Of a stretch of 5,269 nucleotides of DNA, positions 1 to 5,269 are shown in pieces. Every line of letters begins with the position of its first letter. Position 1 is the stretch's first letter. The position numbers were made by a program, and so were the translations under genes. The stretch comes from JAEZVV01 sp036652035 (GTDB taxonomy: Bacteria > Pseudomonadota > Gammaproteobacteria > Burkholderiales > Burkholderiaceae_F). The notes below the pieces were generated by a model. The model saw only the letters and a program-made list of their open reading frames with translations. It was not told the DNA's origin and did no database searches. The stretch spans positions 1-5,269 of the forward strand of contig JAVVWR010000098.1 of the NCBI GenBank assembly GCA_036652035.1. Reading direction: 5' to 3'.

Positions 1-725
1 TCCTTCTGGTCCCGCGTCGCAAACAGCGAATGAAACAGGCGACGCTCAAAGAGAAGTCCCTCCGTGAGCGGCACTTCATACGCACGATTGATCGCCTCTT
101 TGGCCATCATCACCGACGGCAGCGAGTGCCGAGCGATGCCGGCCGCCAGCGTGAGTGCCTCATCCACCAAGCCCGCAGCTGGCACCACGCGCGCCACCAG
201 GCCAGCGCGCTCGGCTTCGTTCGCATCCATAGTGCGACCGGTCAGGATCAGATCCATCGCCTTGGCCTTGCCAATGGCGCGCGGCAATCGCTGAGTGCCT
301 CCAGCGCCGGGAATGATGCCGAGCTTGATTTCGGGCTGACCAAATTTGGCCGAGTCAGCCGCGATGATCAGGTCGCACATCATCGCCAGTTCACAACCAC
401 CCCCCAACGCGTAACCGGCCACCGCTGCGATCACAGGCTTGCGTACCCGTTTGAGCGTCTCCCAGTTACGGGTGATGTAATCGGACTTGTAGACGTCCAT
501 ATAGGACCAGTCCTTCATCGCCGCGATATCCGCTCCCGCCGCAAAGGCGCGTTCGCTGCCAGTGATGACGATCGCTCCGATGCCGTCATCGGCATCGAAC
601 TCAAGCAGCACTGCGCCAAGCTCTTCCATCAATGCGTCATTGAGCGCATTGAGAGCCTTGGGACGATTCAGGCGGACAAGGCCAACACGCTCATGGCGCT
701 CGACCAGAATGTTCTCGTAAGACAC
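1..725 (-). CDS. Enoyl-CoA hydratase (crotonase family), 3' end cut off by the window
   Basis: It should add water across the trans-2,3 double bond of an enoyl-CoA to give 3-hydroxyacyl-CoA, a step in beta-oxidation and related CoA-ester catabolism in the cytoplasm. The reading frame opens with a GTG (725-723) and gives 241 complete codons before the window edge; family members are about 255-260 aa, so roughly 15-20 residues are missing. Visible motifs: NRPKALNAL at 20-28, the oxyanion-hole segment FAAGADI at 61-67, and GGGCELAMMCD at 108-118 followed by FGQPEIKLGIIPGAGGTQRL at 128-147. Glu112 and Glu132 sit 20 residues apart like the two catalytic glutamates of rat mitochondrial enoyl-CoA hydratase, so it should be a true hydratase rather than an isomerase. 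It lies 66 bp downstream of the GGDEF-EAL gene on the same strand and may be cotranscribed. The exact acyl chain preference cannot be read from sequence. Its codons end in A/T more often than those of acuI. Confidence 0.93.
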   Translation of the reverse strand, partial: MSYENILVERHERVGLVRLNRPKALNALNDALMEELGAVLLEFDADDGIGAIVITGSERAFAAGADIAAMKDWSYMDVYKSDYITRNWETLKRVRKPVIAAVAGYALGGGCELAMMCDLIIAADSAKFGQPEIKLGIIPGAGGTQRLPRAIGKAKAMDLILTGRTMDANEAERAGLVARVVPAAGLVDEALTLAAGIARHSLPSVMMAKEAINRAYEVPLTEGLLFERRLFHSLFATRDQK

Positions 726-731
726 TGCCTT

Positions 732-736
732 CTCCT
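732..736 (-). promoter_or_regulatory. Ribosome binding site that fixes the GTG start of the enoyl-CoA hydratase
   Basis: Read on the minus strand the bases are AGGAG, followed by six bases and then GTG at 725. The next codons (S-Y-E-N-I-L-V-E) match the usual first residues of this family. The nearest in-frame ATG comes only at residue 33, inside the conserved fold, so the GTG start is well supported. Confidence 0.8.
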
Positions 737-791
737 GGCTGTCGGGTTGACCCGCATAGTAGCGAGCCAATCCGGCCCGGACAGCATGCGA

Positions 792-3488
792 TCAGTGCGG
801 CGTCGAACCGCGCTGCAGAAAGGCGAGGATGGTGTCGGCCGACAAGGGACGCGCGTAATAGAAGCCTTGTGCGAGTTCGCAGCCGGCCGCGCGCAGGAAC
901 TCGGCCTGCTCGAGCCGTTCAACGCCTTCAGCCACGATCCTGAGCTTGAAGTGTCGGGCCACCGCAATGATCGAATGGACGATCGCCTGACTGTCAGGAT
1001 CGCTCGGCAAGCCACTGACAAACGATTGATCGATCTTGATCGCCTGCACCGGCAGGCGTCGCAGATAGCCGAGCATCGAATAGCCGGTTCCGAAGTCGTC
1101 GAGCACCAGTCCCACGCCCAGGCCACAGAGCTCGGCGATCACATCGTTATTGATCTCGCCCTCGCTCACCAGAGTCCGCTCGGTGATCTCCAGCACCAAC
1201 AGACTGGCATCGACCCCATGACGCAAGAGCGCATTGCGGACCACCAGCGGCAGACCCGACGAGCCCAGCTCCCGCCCCGCCACATTGACCGAGACGGGAA
1301 TATCAAAACCCGGGCAAGCCTCCCGCCAACGCGAAATCTGGGCGCAAGCCTCGTTGATCACCCAGCGGGTGATGCGTTCCGACAGCCCCGTCACCTCGGC
1401 CACGCCGATAAACCGATCGGGCGTGAGCAGACCGTGCACCGGGTGTCGCCAGCGGATCAGCGCCTCGAGCCCCACCACGCGGCCGCTGTCGATCTCGACA
1501 TGCGGCTGGTACTCACAGAAGAACTGCGGCGCATCCTCGTGAATCGCCTTCGACAGCTCGATCCCTAGCCTGACCTCGCGCGCAGCACGCTCGAAGCGCA
1601 CCGGGTTGAAAAAGCTGAACTGATTGCGGCCGTCGCGCTTGGCCTGATACATCGCCGCATCGGCGTTCTTGAGCAGGGTCGACATGTCGCGTCCGTGCTC
1701 AGGAAACAGCGCCACCCCGATCGAGGCCGAGACCTGCGTATCAATATTGGGAACCAGGTCCGTCCGATTGAGCGCCCCGGCGATCCGCCCCGCCAAATGA
1801 GCCAGCTCCTGGCGATGGCGGAATTCGCCCGTCATCACCACGAACTCATCGCCCCCCAGACGCGCCACCACGCCGGCGCTGCCCACTGCATCGCGCAAGA
1901 CCTTCGCTGCGGAGCGGATCAAGGCGTCGCCCACCAGGTGACCGAGCGTGTCGTTGACGTCCTTGAAGCGATCCAGGTCGATCAGGATCACCGCCAGCCG
2001 GCGCCGTCCGGCCTCCGCGTTGGCAATCCGCTCCCGCAGCGTTTCCCGCAGAAGATTGCGGTTCGGCAACCCGGTCAGCGAGTCGTACCAAGCCAGCCGC
2101 TCGATCCGGCTCTCAGCCTCGCGCCGCTGGCCTGCCTCGATCGCCAGCGACACCAGCAGCGCGGCGGTGCTGACGCAACTGACTTCATCCTCCCCCCAGG
2201 AGCGCGGCGCGTCCTGGTGCAGACTCAAAACCCCGCGCACCGCGCCATCGACCAGGACCGGCACATCGAGCATGGCATGCACCCGTTGCCAGGTCGGGTC
2301 TGACGTAAACGGCGCGGTCAGGCGTTCGTTCCGAACATCCTCGACCATCACCGATTGCCGGCCGACCAGGCGGCCAACGTAATCCGGGAAGATCGTCGAT
2401 TTGATCTCGACGCCCACCCACTCGCCCAAGAAGCGGTCGCCGGCGCACTCAAACATGGCCTCGCAGTTGAGGGCCCGCCTATCCGGCGACAAGCGCCAGA
2501 AGCTGGCGGTCGAGGCGCCAAGCATTGAACTCACGCTGCGCAAAACTCGCGACAGCGCCTGCGCGACATCCGATTTCGGCTGGATCGCCAGTTCAAGCAA
2601 TTGCTCGCGGTAAAGCAGGCGCCGCGCCTCGCTCTCTCGCTCGCGGCGACGGCCGCGTTCGACCGGGGTGACATCGATCAGGGCCACGACCAATCCATGC
2701 AGCCGTGGATGCTCCAGCCGATTGATCAAGCGGCCCTCGACCTGTCGCGCCGCTTCACCCTGAGCGCCACGCAGGCGCCACTGCACAGCAAGCTCGCACT
2801 CGGGCGCGGCCATCACCGCGTCGCAGGCCAGACGAAACTCGGCCCGGGCCGATTCATCGAGCACGAAATCAAAGGGAACGCCCACCAAGTCAGCCAGGGC
2901 TTCACCACTCAACCGTTCAAAAGCAGGGCTGGCCTGAGCCACTCGGCGCTCAGGCGTCAGAACCACCAAGGCTTCGCTGCCCAGACCGTCAAGGGCCCGC
3001 ATGAACGCATCGCGCCGCCGCAAATGCCGAGCCTCCTCGCGCAAGCCCCCCGCTTCGGCGATGGTGATGATCGCGGCCGCATCCTGATCCAGACTGAATC
3101 GCCCAGCCGAAAGCAGTACCGAACGACGCGAGCCGCTGCGCAAGGGAATCCGCGTCGTCAGCCGGATCCCGCCCGGCTGCTGCGCCGCAGCCCACAGCCG
3201 CGCCCAGCGGCGCGCAAAAGCGCGGGTGCCGTGATAGCCCAGAAATTCGGCGAGATTGCGGCCGATCAAAGCCTCGGCGGGAACGGCGAACATGCCGGCC
3301 GCGGCGGCGTTGACGGAAAGTACCTGCCCGCTCGCGTTCACGCAGAACGCCGGCAGTGCCAAGTGTTCATAAGCGCCAAGCTTGAGCGCACGCTCGATCG
3401 ACGCCTGACGTAGCGGAATGACAGAGGAGGCCAACAGAATCTCGATACGCACACCAGAGCAGGCACGCAGCGTAAGGAATTTTGCCAT
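792..3488 (-). CDS. Sensory diguanylate cyclase/phosphodiesterase (PAS-PAS-GAF-GGDEF-EAL)
   Basis: This 898-aa protein should make and/or degrade cyclic di-GMP in response to a signal sensed by its N-terminal half. Order, numbered from ATG 3488: PAS-like about 38-132, second PAS-like about 160-273, a short Arg/Glu-rich helical linker about 278-297, GAF about 300-452, GGDEF about 464-627, EAL about 642-890. The cyclase signature RLGGDEF is intact at 543-549, with metal-binding Asp504 in IDLDRFKDVND. The RxxD inhibitory site expected nine residues before it reads GSAG (536-539). The EAL side keeps Glu675 (EAL), Asn735, Glu767, Asp797-Asp798 (DDFGTG), Lys818, Glu854, Glu857 and Gln874, so phosphodiesterase activity is expected. 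I see no convincing membrane span or signal peptide, so it is probably cytosolic. The frame stays open to a TTG at 3572, but residues from there look non-domain and the TTG overlaps a -35-like TTGACA. I therefore prefer ATG 3488, although its upstream GGGTGG is a weak ribosome site. The sensed ligand and net activity are unknown. Confidence 0.93.
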   Translation of the reverse strand: MAKFLTLRACSGVRIEILLASSVIPLRQASIERALKLGAYEHLALPAFCVNASGQVLSVNAAAAGMFAVPAEALIGRNLAEFLGYHGTRAFARRWARLWAAAQQPGGIRLTTRIPLRSGSRRSVLLSAGRFSLDQDAAAIITIAEAGGLREEARHLRRRDAFMRALDGLGSEALVVLTPERRVAQASPAFERLSGEALADLVGVPFDFVLDESARAEFRLACDAVMAAPECELAVQWRLRGAQGEAARQVEGRLINRLEHPRLHGLVVALIDVTPVERGRRRERESEARRLLYREQLLELAIQPKSDVAQALSRVLRSVSSMLGASTASFWRLSPDRRALNCEAMFECAGDRFLGEWVGVEIKSTIFPDYVGRLVGRQSVMVEDVRNERLTAPFTSDPTWQRVHAMLDVPVLVDGAVRGVLSLHQDAPRSWGEDEVSCVSTAALLVSLAIEAGQRREAESRIERLAWYDSLTGLPNRNLLRETLRERIANAEAGRRRLAVILIDLDRFKDVNDTLGHLVGDALIRSAAKVLRDAVGSAGVVARLGGDEFVVMTGEFRHRQELAHLAGRIAGALNRTDLVPNIDTQVSASIGVALFPEHGRDMSTLLKNADAAMYQAKRDGRNQFSFFNPVRFERAAREVRLGIELSKAIHEDAPQFFCEYQPHVEIDSGRVVGLEALIRWRHPVHGLLTPDRFIGVAEVTGLSERITRWVINEACAQISRWREACPGFDIPVSVNVAGRELGSSGLPLVVRNALLRHGVDASLLVLEITERTLVSEGEINNDVIAELCGLGVGLVLDDFGTGYSMLGYLRRLPVQAIKIDQSFVSGLPSDPDSQAIVHSIIAVARHFKLRIVAEGVERLEQAEFLRAAGCELAQGFYYARPLSADTILAFLQRGSTPH

Positions 3489-3565
3489 GCAAACCGCCAC
3501 CCGTTGCGACCGCCACCCAGCGAAAACCCGCGCGATCGCGAAGTGTTGCCCGCATGCCGCAGCCC

Positions 3566-3594
3566 CTGTCAAGCGAAGCCAAACGCCCTGACAG
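3566..3594. repeat. Perfect 6-bp inverted repeat CTGTCA-N17-TGACAG
   Basis: CTGTCA at 3566-3571 is mirrored exactly by TGACAG at 3589-3594. Inside, GCG (3573-3575) can pair with CGC (3584-3586), giving a stem with a small asymmetric internal loop and an eight-base loop. Each arm overlaps a -35-like hexamer pointing outward toward the flanking gene. It may be a regulator's operator for both genes or a chance palindrome. It is not a terminator, since no T-run follows on either strand. Confidence 0.5.
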
Positions 3595-3603
3595 ATAATC
3601 GAT

Positions 3604-3617
3604 ATCCCCTATCCCCT
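3604..3617. repeat. Tandem duplicate of the 7-mer ATCCCCT
   Basis: Two head-to-tail perfect copies (3604-3610 and 3611-3617) lie 13-26 bases before the DUF3429 start codon. Read on the minus strand the unit is AGGGGAT. Two units are too few to call a functional array; it may be a slippage product or a pair of half-sites in the divergent promoter. Confidence 0.5.
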
Positions 3618-3629
3618 CCGGCCATAGCC

Positions 3630-4103
3630 ATGTCTTCGGTGATTCAAGCGCGCATCGCCACCCAGATCGGCCTTCTCGGCCTGCTGCCCTTCATCGCCCT
3701 CGCCGCCCTGCTGTGGATGCCGTGGGAGCCCTGGCAACAGACCAAGCTCGAATTCGCCCTGATCGGCTACGCCGCCGTGGTCCTCTCCTTTGTCGGCGCG
3801 GTGCACTGGGGCCTGGCGATGGCCACCCCCGAGTTCGGCCGCCCTCAGGCATGGAACGCGTTCGGCTGGAGCATCACGCCGGCGCTCCTGGGCTGGCTCG
3901 CCCTGCTGATGAACATGCTGGGCCTGCCGACCTGGCTGGTATTTCTGTTTCTCGCGGGCGACCTGCTGCTCGCGCGCCTGGTCGATGGCAGCCTGATCCC
4001 CTTGTATTCGGCCGCGGCGCCCTGGTACCTCGGCCTGCGCACCCGCCTCACCGCGGCGGCCAGCGTTTCACTCCTGACCGCCGCACTCGCGGTAGCGCGC
4101 TGA
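3630..4103 (+). CDS. DUF3429 family small integral membrane protein
   Basis: A 157-aa, very hydrophobic protein of unknown function, predicted in the inner membrane. Five likely membrane helices can be seen: about 11-30, 42-64, 80-99, 101-118 and 136-155. Features matching the DUF3429 family as I know it are the central segment VLSFVGAVHWGLAM at 51-64, the WSITPALLGW segment at 80-89, and the closing PWYLGLRTRLT at 131-141. Polar residues inside or next to helices (His59, Asp111, Arg116) could matter for function, but no catalytic motif is recognisable. The frame is open from 3504, but the first residues of that extension are Pro/Arg-rich and run through the intergenic repeats, so ATG 3630, which opens directly onto the first helix, is chosen. 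No Shine-Dalgarno sequence precedes it; CCATAGCC abuts the ATG. It is probably cotranscribed with acuI, 26 bp downstream. Confidence 0.82.
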   Translation: MSSVIQARIATQIGLLGLLPFIALAALLWMPWEPWQQTKLEFALIGYAAVVLSFVGAVHWGLAMATPEFGRPQAWNAFGWSITPALLGWLALLMNMLGLPTWLVFLFLAGDLLLARLVDGSLIPLYSAAAPWYLGLRTRLTAAASVSLLTAALAVAR

Positions 4104-4129
4104 TTTCCCTCACTTCCGACCCATAGCCC

Positions 4130-5125
4130 ATGTTCAAAGCCATCACGCTGAGCAAGACCGACGACCAGTTCCAGGCGCAGCTGAGTGAACTGACCGACGC
4201 CGCCCTCGACGCCGCCACCGCGGGCGCCGACGTCGAGCTCGCGGTCGAGTTCTCGTCCCTCAACTACAAGGACGGCCTGGCGATCACCAACCGCTCGCCC
4301 GTGGTTCGCCAATGGCCGCTGGTTCCTGGCATTGACGCCGCCGGCATCGTCACCGCCAGCCGCCACCCGGACTGGCGGGCGGGCGATCGCGTCATCCTCA
4401 ATGGCTGGGGCGTGGGCGAAGCCTGGTGGGGCGGCCTCTCGCAGAAAGCCCGGCTCAAGGGCGACTGGCTGGTCCGCCTGCCGGCCGGCCTGAGCGCGCG
4501 CCAGGCCATGGCGATCGGCACCGCCGGCTTTACCGCGATGCTGTGCCTGCTCAAGCTCGAGGATCACGGCCTGTCGCCCGCCGCGGGGGAAGTCCTGGTC
4601 ACTGGCGCCGCCGGCGGAGTCGGTTCGATCGCCATCGCCCTGCTCGCCGCACGCGGCTTCACCGTGGTGGCGAGCACCGGGCGCGCGAGTGAAGCGGCTT
4701 ATCTCAATTCGCTCGGCGCCGCCGAGGTGATCGATCGCGCCAGCCTCGCCGCCCCGGGCAAGCCGCTGCAAAAGGAGCGCTGGGCCGCAGTGATCGATTC
4801 GGTCGGCTCGACCACGCTCGCCAACGCCTGCGCCCAGACCCGCTACGGCGGCGTGGTCGCCGCCTGCGGCCTGGCGGGTGGAATCGACTTTCCCGCCACG
4901 GTCGCGCCCTTCATCCTGCGTGGCATCACGCTCGCCGGCGTGGATTCAGTGATGTGCCCGCGGCCGCGCCGCGCCCTGGCCTGGGAGCGGCTCGCGGCGG
5001 ACCTTGATCCCGCCAAACTTGAACGGATCACGCAAACCATCGGCCTGGCCGACGCGATCGCCACGGCGCCCGCCCTGCTCGCCGGCCAGGTGCGCGGCCG
5101 GATCGTGGTTGATCTGGCGCGCTGA
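4130..5125 (+). CDS. acuI: Acrylyl-CoA reductase (NADPH), YhdH/AcuI family of MDR oxidoreductases
   Basis: This 331-aa cytosolic enzyme should reduce acrylyl-CoA to propionyl-CoA with NADPH. In characterised relatives this detoxifies or assimilates acrylate-derived CoA esters, for example from DMSP or 3-hydroxypropionate. It aligns end to end with what I know of E. coli YhdH (324 aa). Visible family signatures: FSSLNYKDGLAI at 41-52, PGIDAAG at 66-72, NGWGVGEAWWGGL at 91-103, KGDWLV at 110-115, GTAGFTAMLCL at 130-140, the Rossmann loop VTGAAGGVGS at 157-166, STGR at 182-185 (a likely contact to the NADPH 2'-phosphate), YGGVVAACGLAGG at 239-251, and GVDSVMCP at 270-277. There is no zinc-binding pattern, as expected for this zinc-free branch. 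The ATG at 4130 lacks a Shine-Dalgarno sequence; CCATAGCC lies one base before it, as in the upstream gene. Codon third positions are strongly G/C. The family is clear; the in vivo substrate is inferred. Confidence 0.93.
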   Translation: MFKAITLSKTDDQFQAQLSELTDAALDAATAGADVELAVEFSSLNYKDGLAITNRSPVVRQWPLVPGIDAAGIVTASRHPDWRAGDRVILNGWGVGEAWWGGLSQKARLKGDWLVRLPAGLSARQAMAIGTAGFTAMLCLLKLEDHGLSPAAGEVLVTGAAGGVGSIAIALLAARGFTVVASTGRASEAAYLNSLGAAEVIDRASLAAPGKPLQKERWAAVIDSVGSTTLANACAQTRYGGVVAACGLAGGIDFPATVAPFILRGITLAGVDSVMCPRPRRALAWERLAADLDPAKLERITQTIGLADAIATAPALLAGQVRGRIVVDLAR

Positions 5126-5204
5126 ATCCGCGAGATCCCCTCCCCTAAGCTGACGCCCCTGATTCGCGTGGCCGGCCGGTGCGTCCGACCGCCGTCTCCC
5201 TCCC

Positions 5205-5210
5205 GAAGGA
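5205..5210 (+). promoter_or_regulatory. Ribosome binding site of the gene starting at 5218
   Basis: GAAGGA stands seven bases before ATG 5218, a good position and match to the 16S rRNA tail. It supports 5218, rather than the in-frame ATG at 5227, as the start of the truncated gene. It contrasts with the two upstream plus-strand genes, which have no such site. Confidence 0.7.
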
Positions 5211-5217
5211 TTCGTCA

Positions 5218-5269
5218 ATGATTCGCATGAACGTCAACGGCAAGAGTGTTGAAGTCGACGCCGCTTCCG
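5218..5269 (+). CDS. N-terminal fragment, probably [2Fe-2S] small subunit of an isoquinoline/aldehyde oxidoreductase
   Basis: Only 17 residues are visible before the window ends: a start of the form M-I-R-M-N-V-N-G-K, then S-V-E-V-D-A-A-S. This beta-hairpin opening (hydrophobic-N-G-x-x-x-x-V-D) is typical of the plant-ferredoxin-like N-terminus of small subunits of molybdenum hydroxylases such as isoquinoline 1-oxidoreductase alpha. In those, a cysteine-rich [2Fe-2S] motif follows at about residues 35-60, outside the window. With so few residues another ferredoxin-fold protein is possible. The gene is preceded by 92 bp with no clear terminator, so linkage to acuI transcription is open. If the assignment holds, the large molybdopterin subunit should lie immediately downstream. 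Confidence 0.55.
   Translation, partial: MIRMNVNGKSVEVDAAS

Larger units (their letters stand above)
3489..3629. promoter_or_regulatory. Divergent promoter region between the GGDEF-EAL gene and the DUF3429 gene
   Basis: The two genes are transcribed away from each other, so this 141 bp stretch must carry promoters for both. On the minus strand a perfect TTGACA lies at 3572-3567, but the bases 17 further on (GCAACA) are a poor -10. On the plus strand CTGACA at 3588-3593 is followed 16 bases later by TATCCC (3610-3615), also weak; a start near 3622 would leave a leader of only about eight bases before ATG 3630. A GATAAT at 3594-3599 resembles a -10 but has no matching -35. That promoters lie here follows from the layout; the exact boxes are guesses. 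Confidence 0.45.

Noticed and set aside
739..784. Imperfect inverted repeat CTGTC-GGG / CCCG-GACAG between the GGDEF-EAL stop and the hydratase start
   Set aside because: The stem is bulged with a loop of nearly 30 bases and no T-run follows on the minus strand, so it is not a convincing terminator. It shares the CTGTC/GACAG core with the 3566-3594 palindrome, but the short core is likely chance.
30..1568. Long plus-strand open frame of 512 codons
   Set aside because: It lies antisense to the enoyl-CoA hydratase and the EAL domain, both firmly identified. Its translation is Arg/His/Gln-rich with no recognisable domain, as expected for the reverse of a GC-rich coding strand.
2601..3413. Plus-strand open frame of 270 codons opposite the PAS domains
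   Set aside because: It is antisense to well-supported PAS-like coding sequence, low-complexity and rich in Arg/Gln/His, with no domain.
3489..3572. Extension of the GGDEF-EAL protein to a TTG at 3572 (28 more residues)
   Set aside because: The added residues show no domain character, the TTG coincides with a perfect -35-like hexamer in the divergent promoter region, and ATG 3488 lies well ahead of the first PAS domain.
3504..3629. Extension of the DUF3429 protein by 42 residues to an ATG at 3504
   Set aside because: The extension is Pro/Arg-rich, crosses the inverted and tandem repeats, and would place odd sequence before the first membrane helix. Family members begin close to that helix.
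3845..4771. Minus-strand open frame of 308 codons opposite DUF3429 and acuI
   Set aside because: It spans two real genes on the other strand and is Gly/Ala/Arg-rich without motifs; a GC-bias shadow.
5168..5192. GC-rich palindromic stretch (GGCCGGCC and CGGT/ACCG) after acuI
   Set aside because: Short stems, no T-run afterwards, and such GC palindromes are common by chance at this base composition. I could not support a terminator call.

Overview
The window is 5,269 bp of GC-rich, gene-dense bacterial chromosome. Protein families and layout (a multidomain cyclic-di-GMP signalling protein, a YhdH/AcuI reductase, a small DUF3429 membrane protein) point to Pseudomonadota, most likely Gamma- or Betaproteobacteria. 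The sequence alone does not fix the genus. I see no tRNA, rRNA, CRISPR array, transposase or phage gene.

Left half, minus strand (read right to left): a large sensory GGDEF-EAL protein (3488 to 792) is followed after 66 bp by an enoyl-CoA hydratase. The hydratase starts at a GTG at 725 and runs off the left edge. The signalling protein has two PAS-like domains, a GAF domain, a GGDEF domain with intact signature but no canonical inhibitory site, and an EAL domain with its full catalytic set. The hydratase keeps both catalytic glutamates.

Centre: a 141 bp divergent intergenic region (3489-3629) separates the minus-strand pair from the plus-strand genes. It holds a perfect 6-bp inverted repeat whose arms contain outward-facing -35-like hexamers, and a tandem 7-bp repeat.

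Right half, plus strand: a five-helix DUF3429 membrane protein (3630-4103) and, 26 bp later, an AcuI/YhdH-type acrylyl-CoA reductase (4130-5125), probably one transcript. After a 92 bp gap a further gene begins at 5218 with a good ribosome binding site. Its 17 visible residues resemble the start of the [2Fe-2S] small subunit of molybdenum hydroxylases of the isoquinoline/aldehyde oxidoreductase type.

Taken together, this is ordinary core-type chromosome: acyl-CoA metabolism on both flanks of a cyclic-di-GMP regulator. Both enzymes could act on short enoyl-CoA esters (acrylyl-CoA can be hydrated or reduced), but they lie on opposite strands and a shared pathway is only a hypothesis. I did not find convincing evidence of a new biological system. 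The points most worth a second look are the missing I-site, the back-to-back promoter-like palindrome, and the identical 8-mer directly before two start codons that lack a Shine-Dalgarno sequence.
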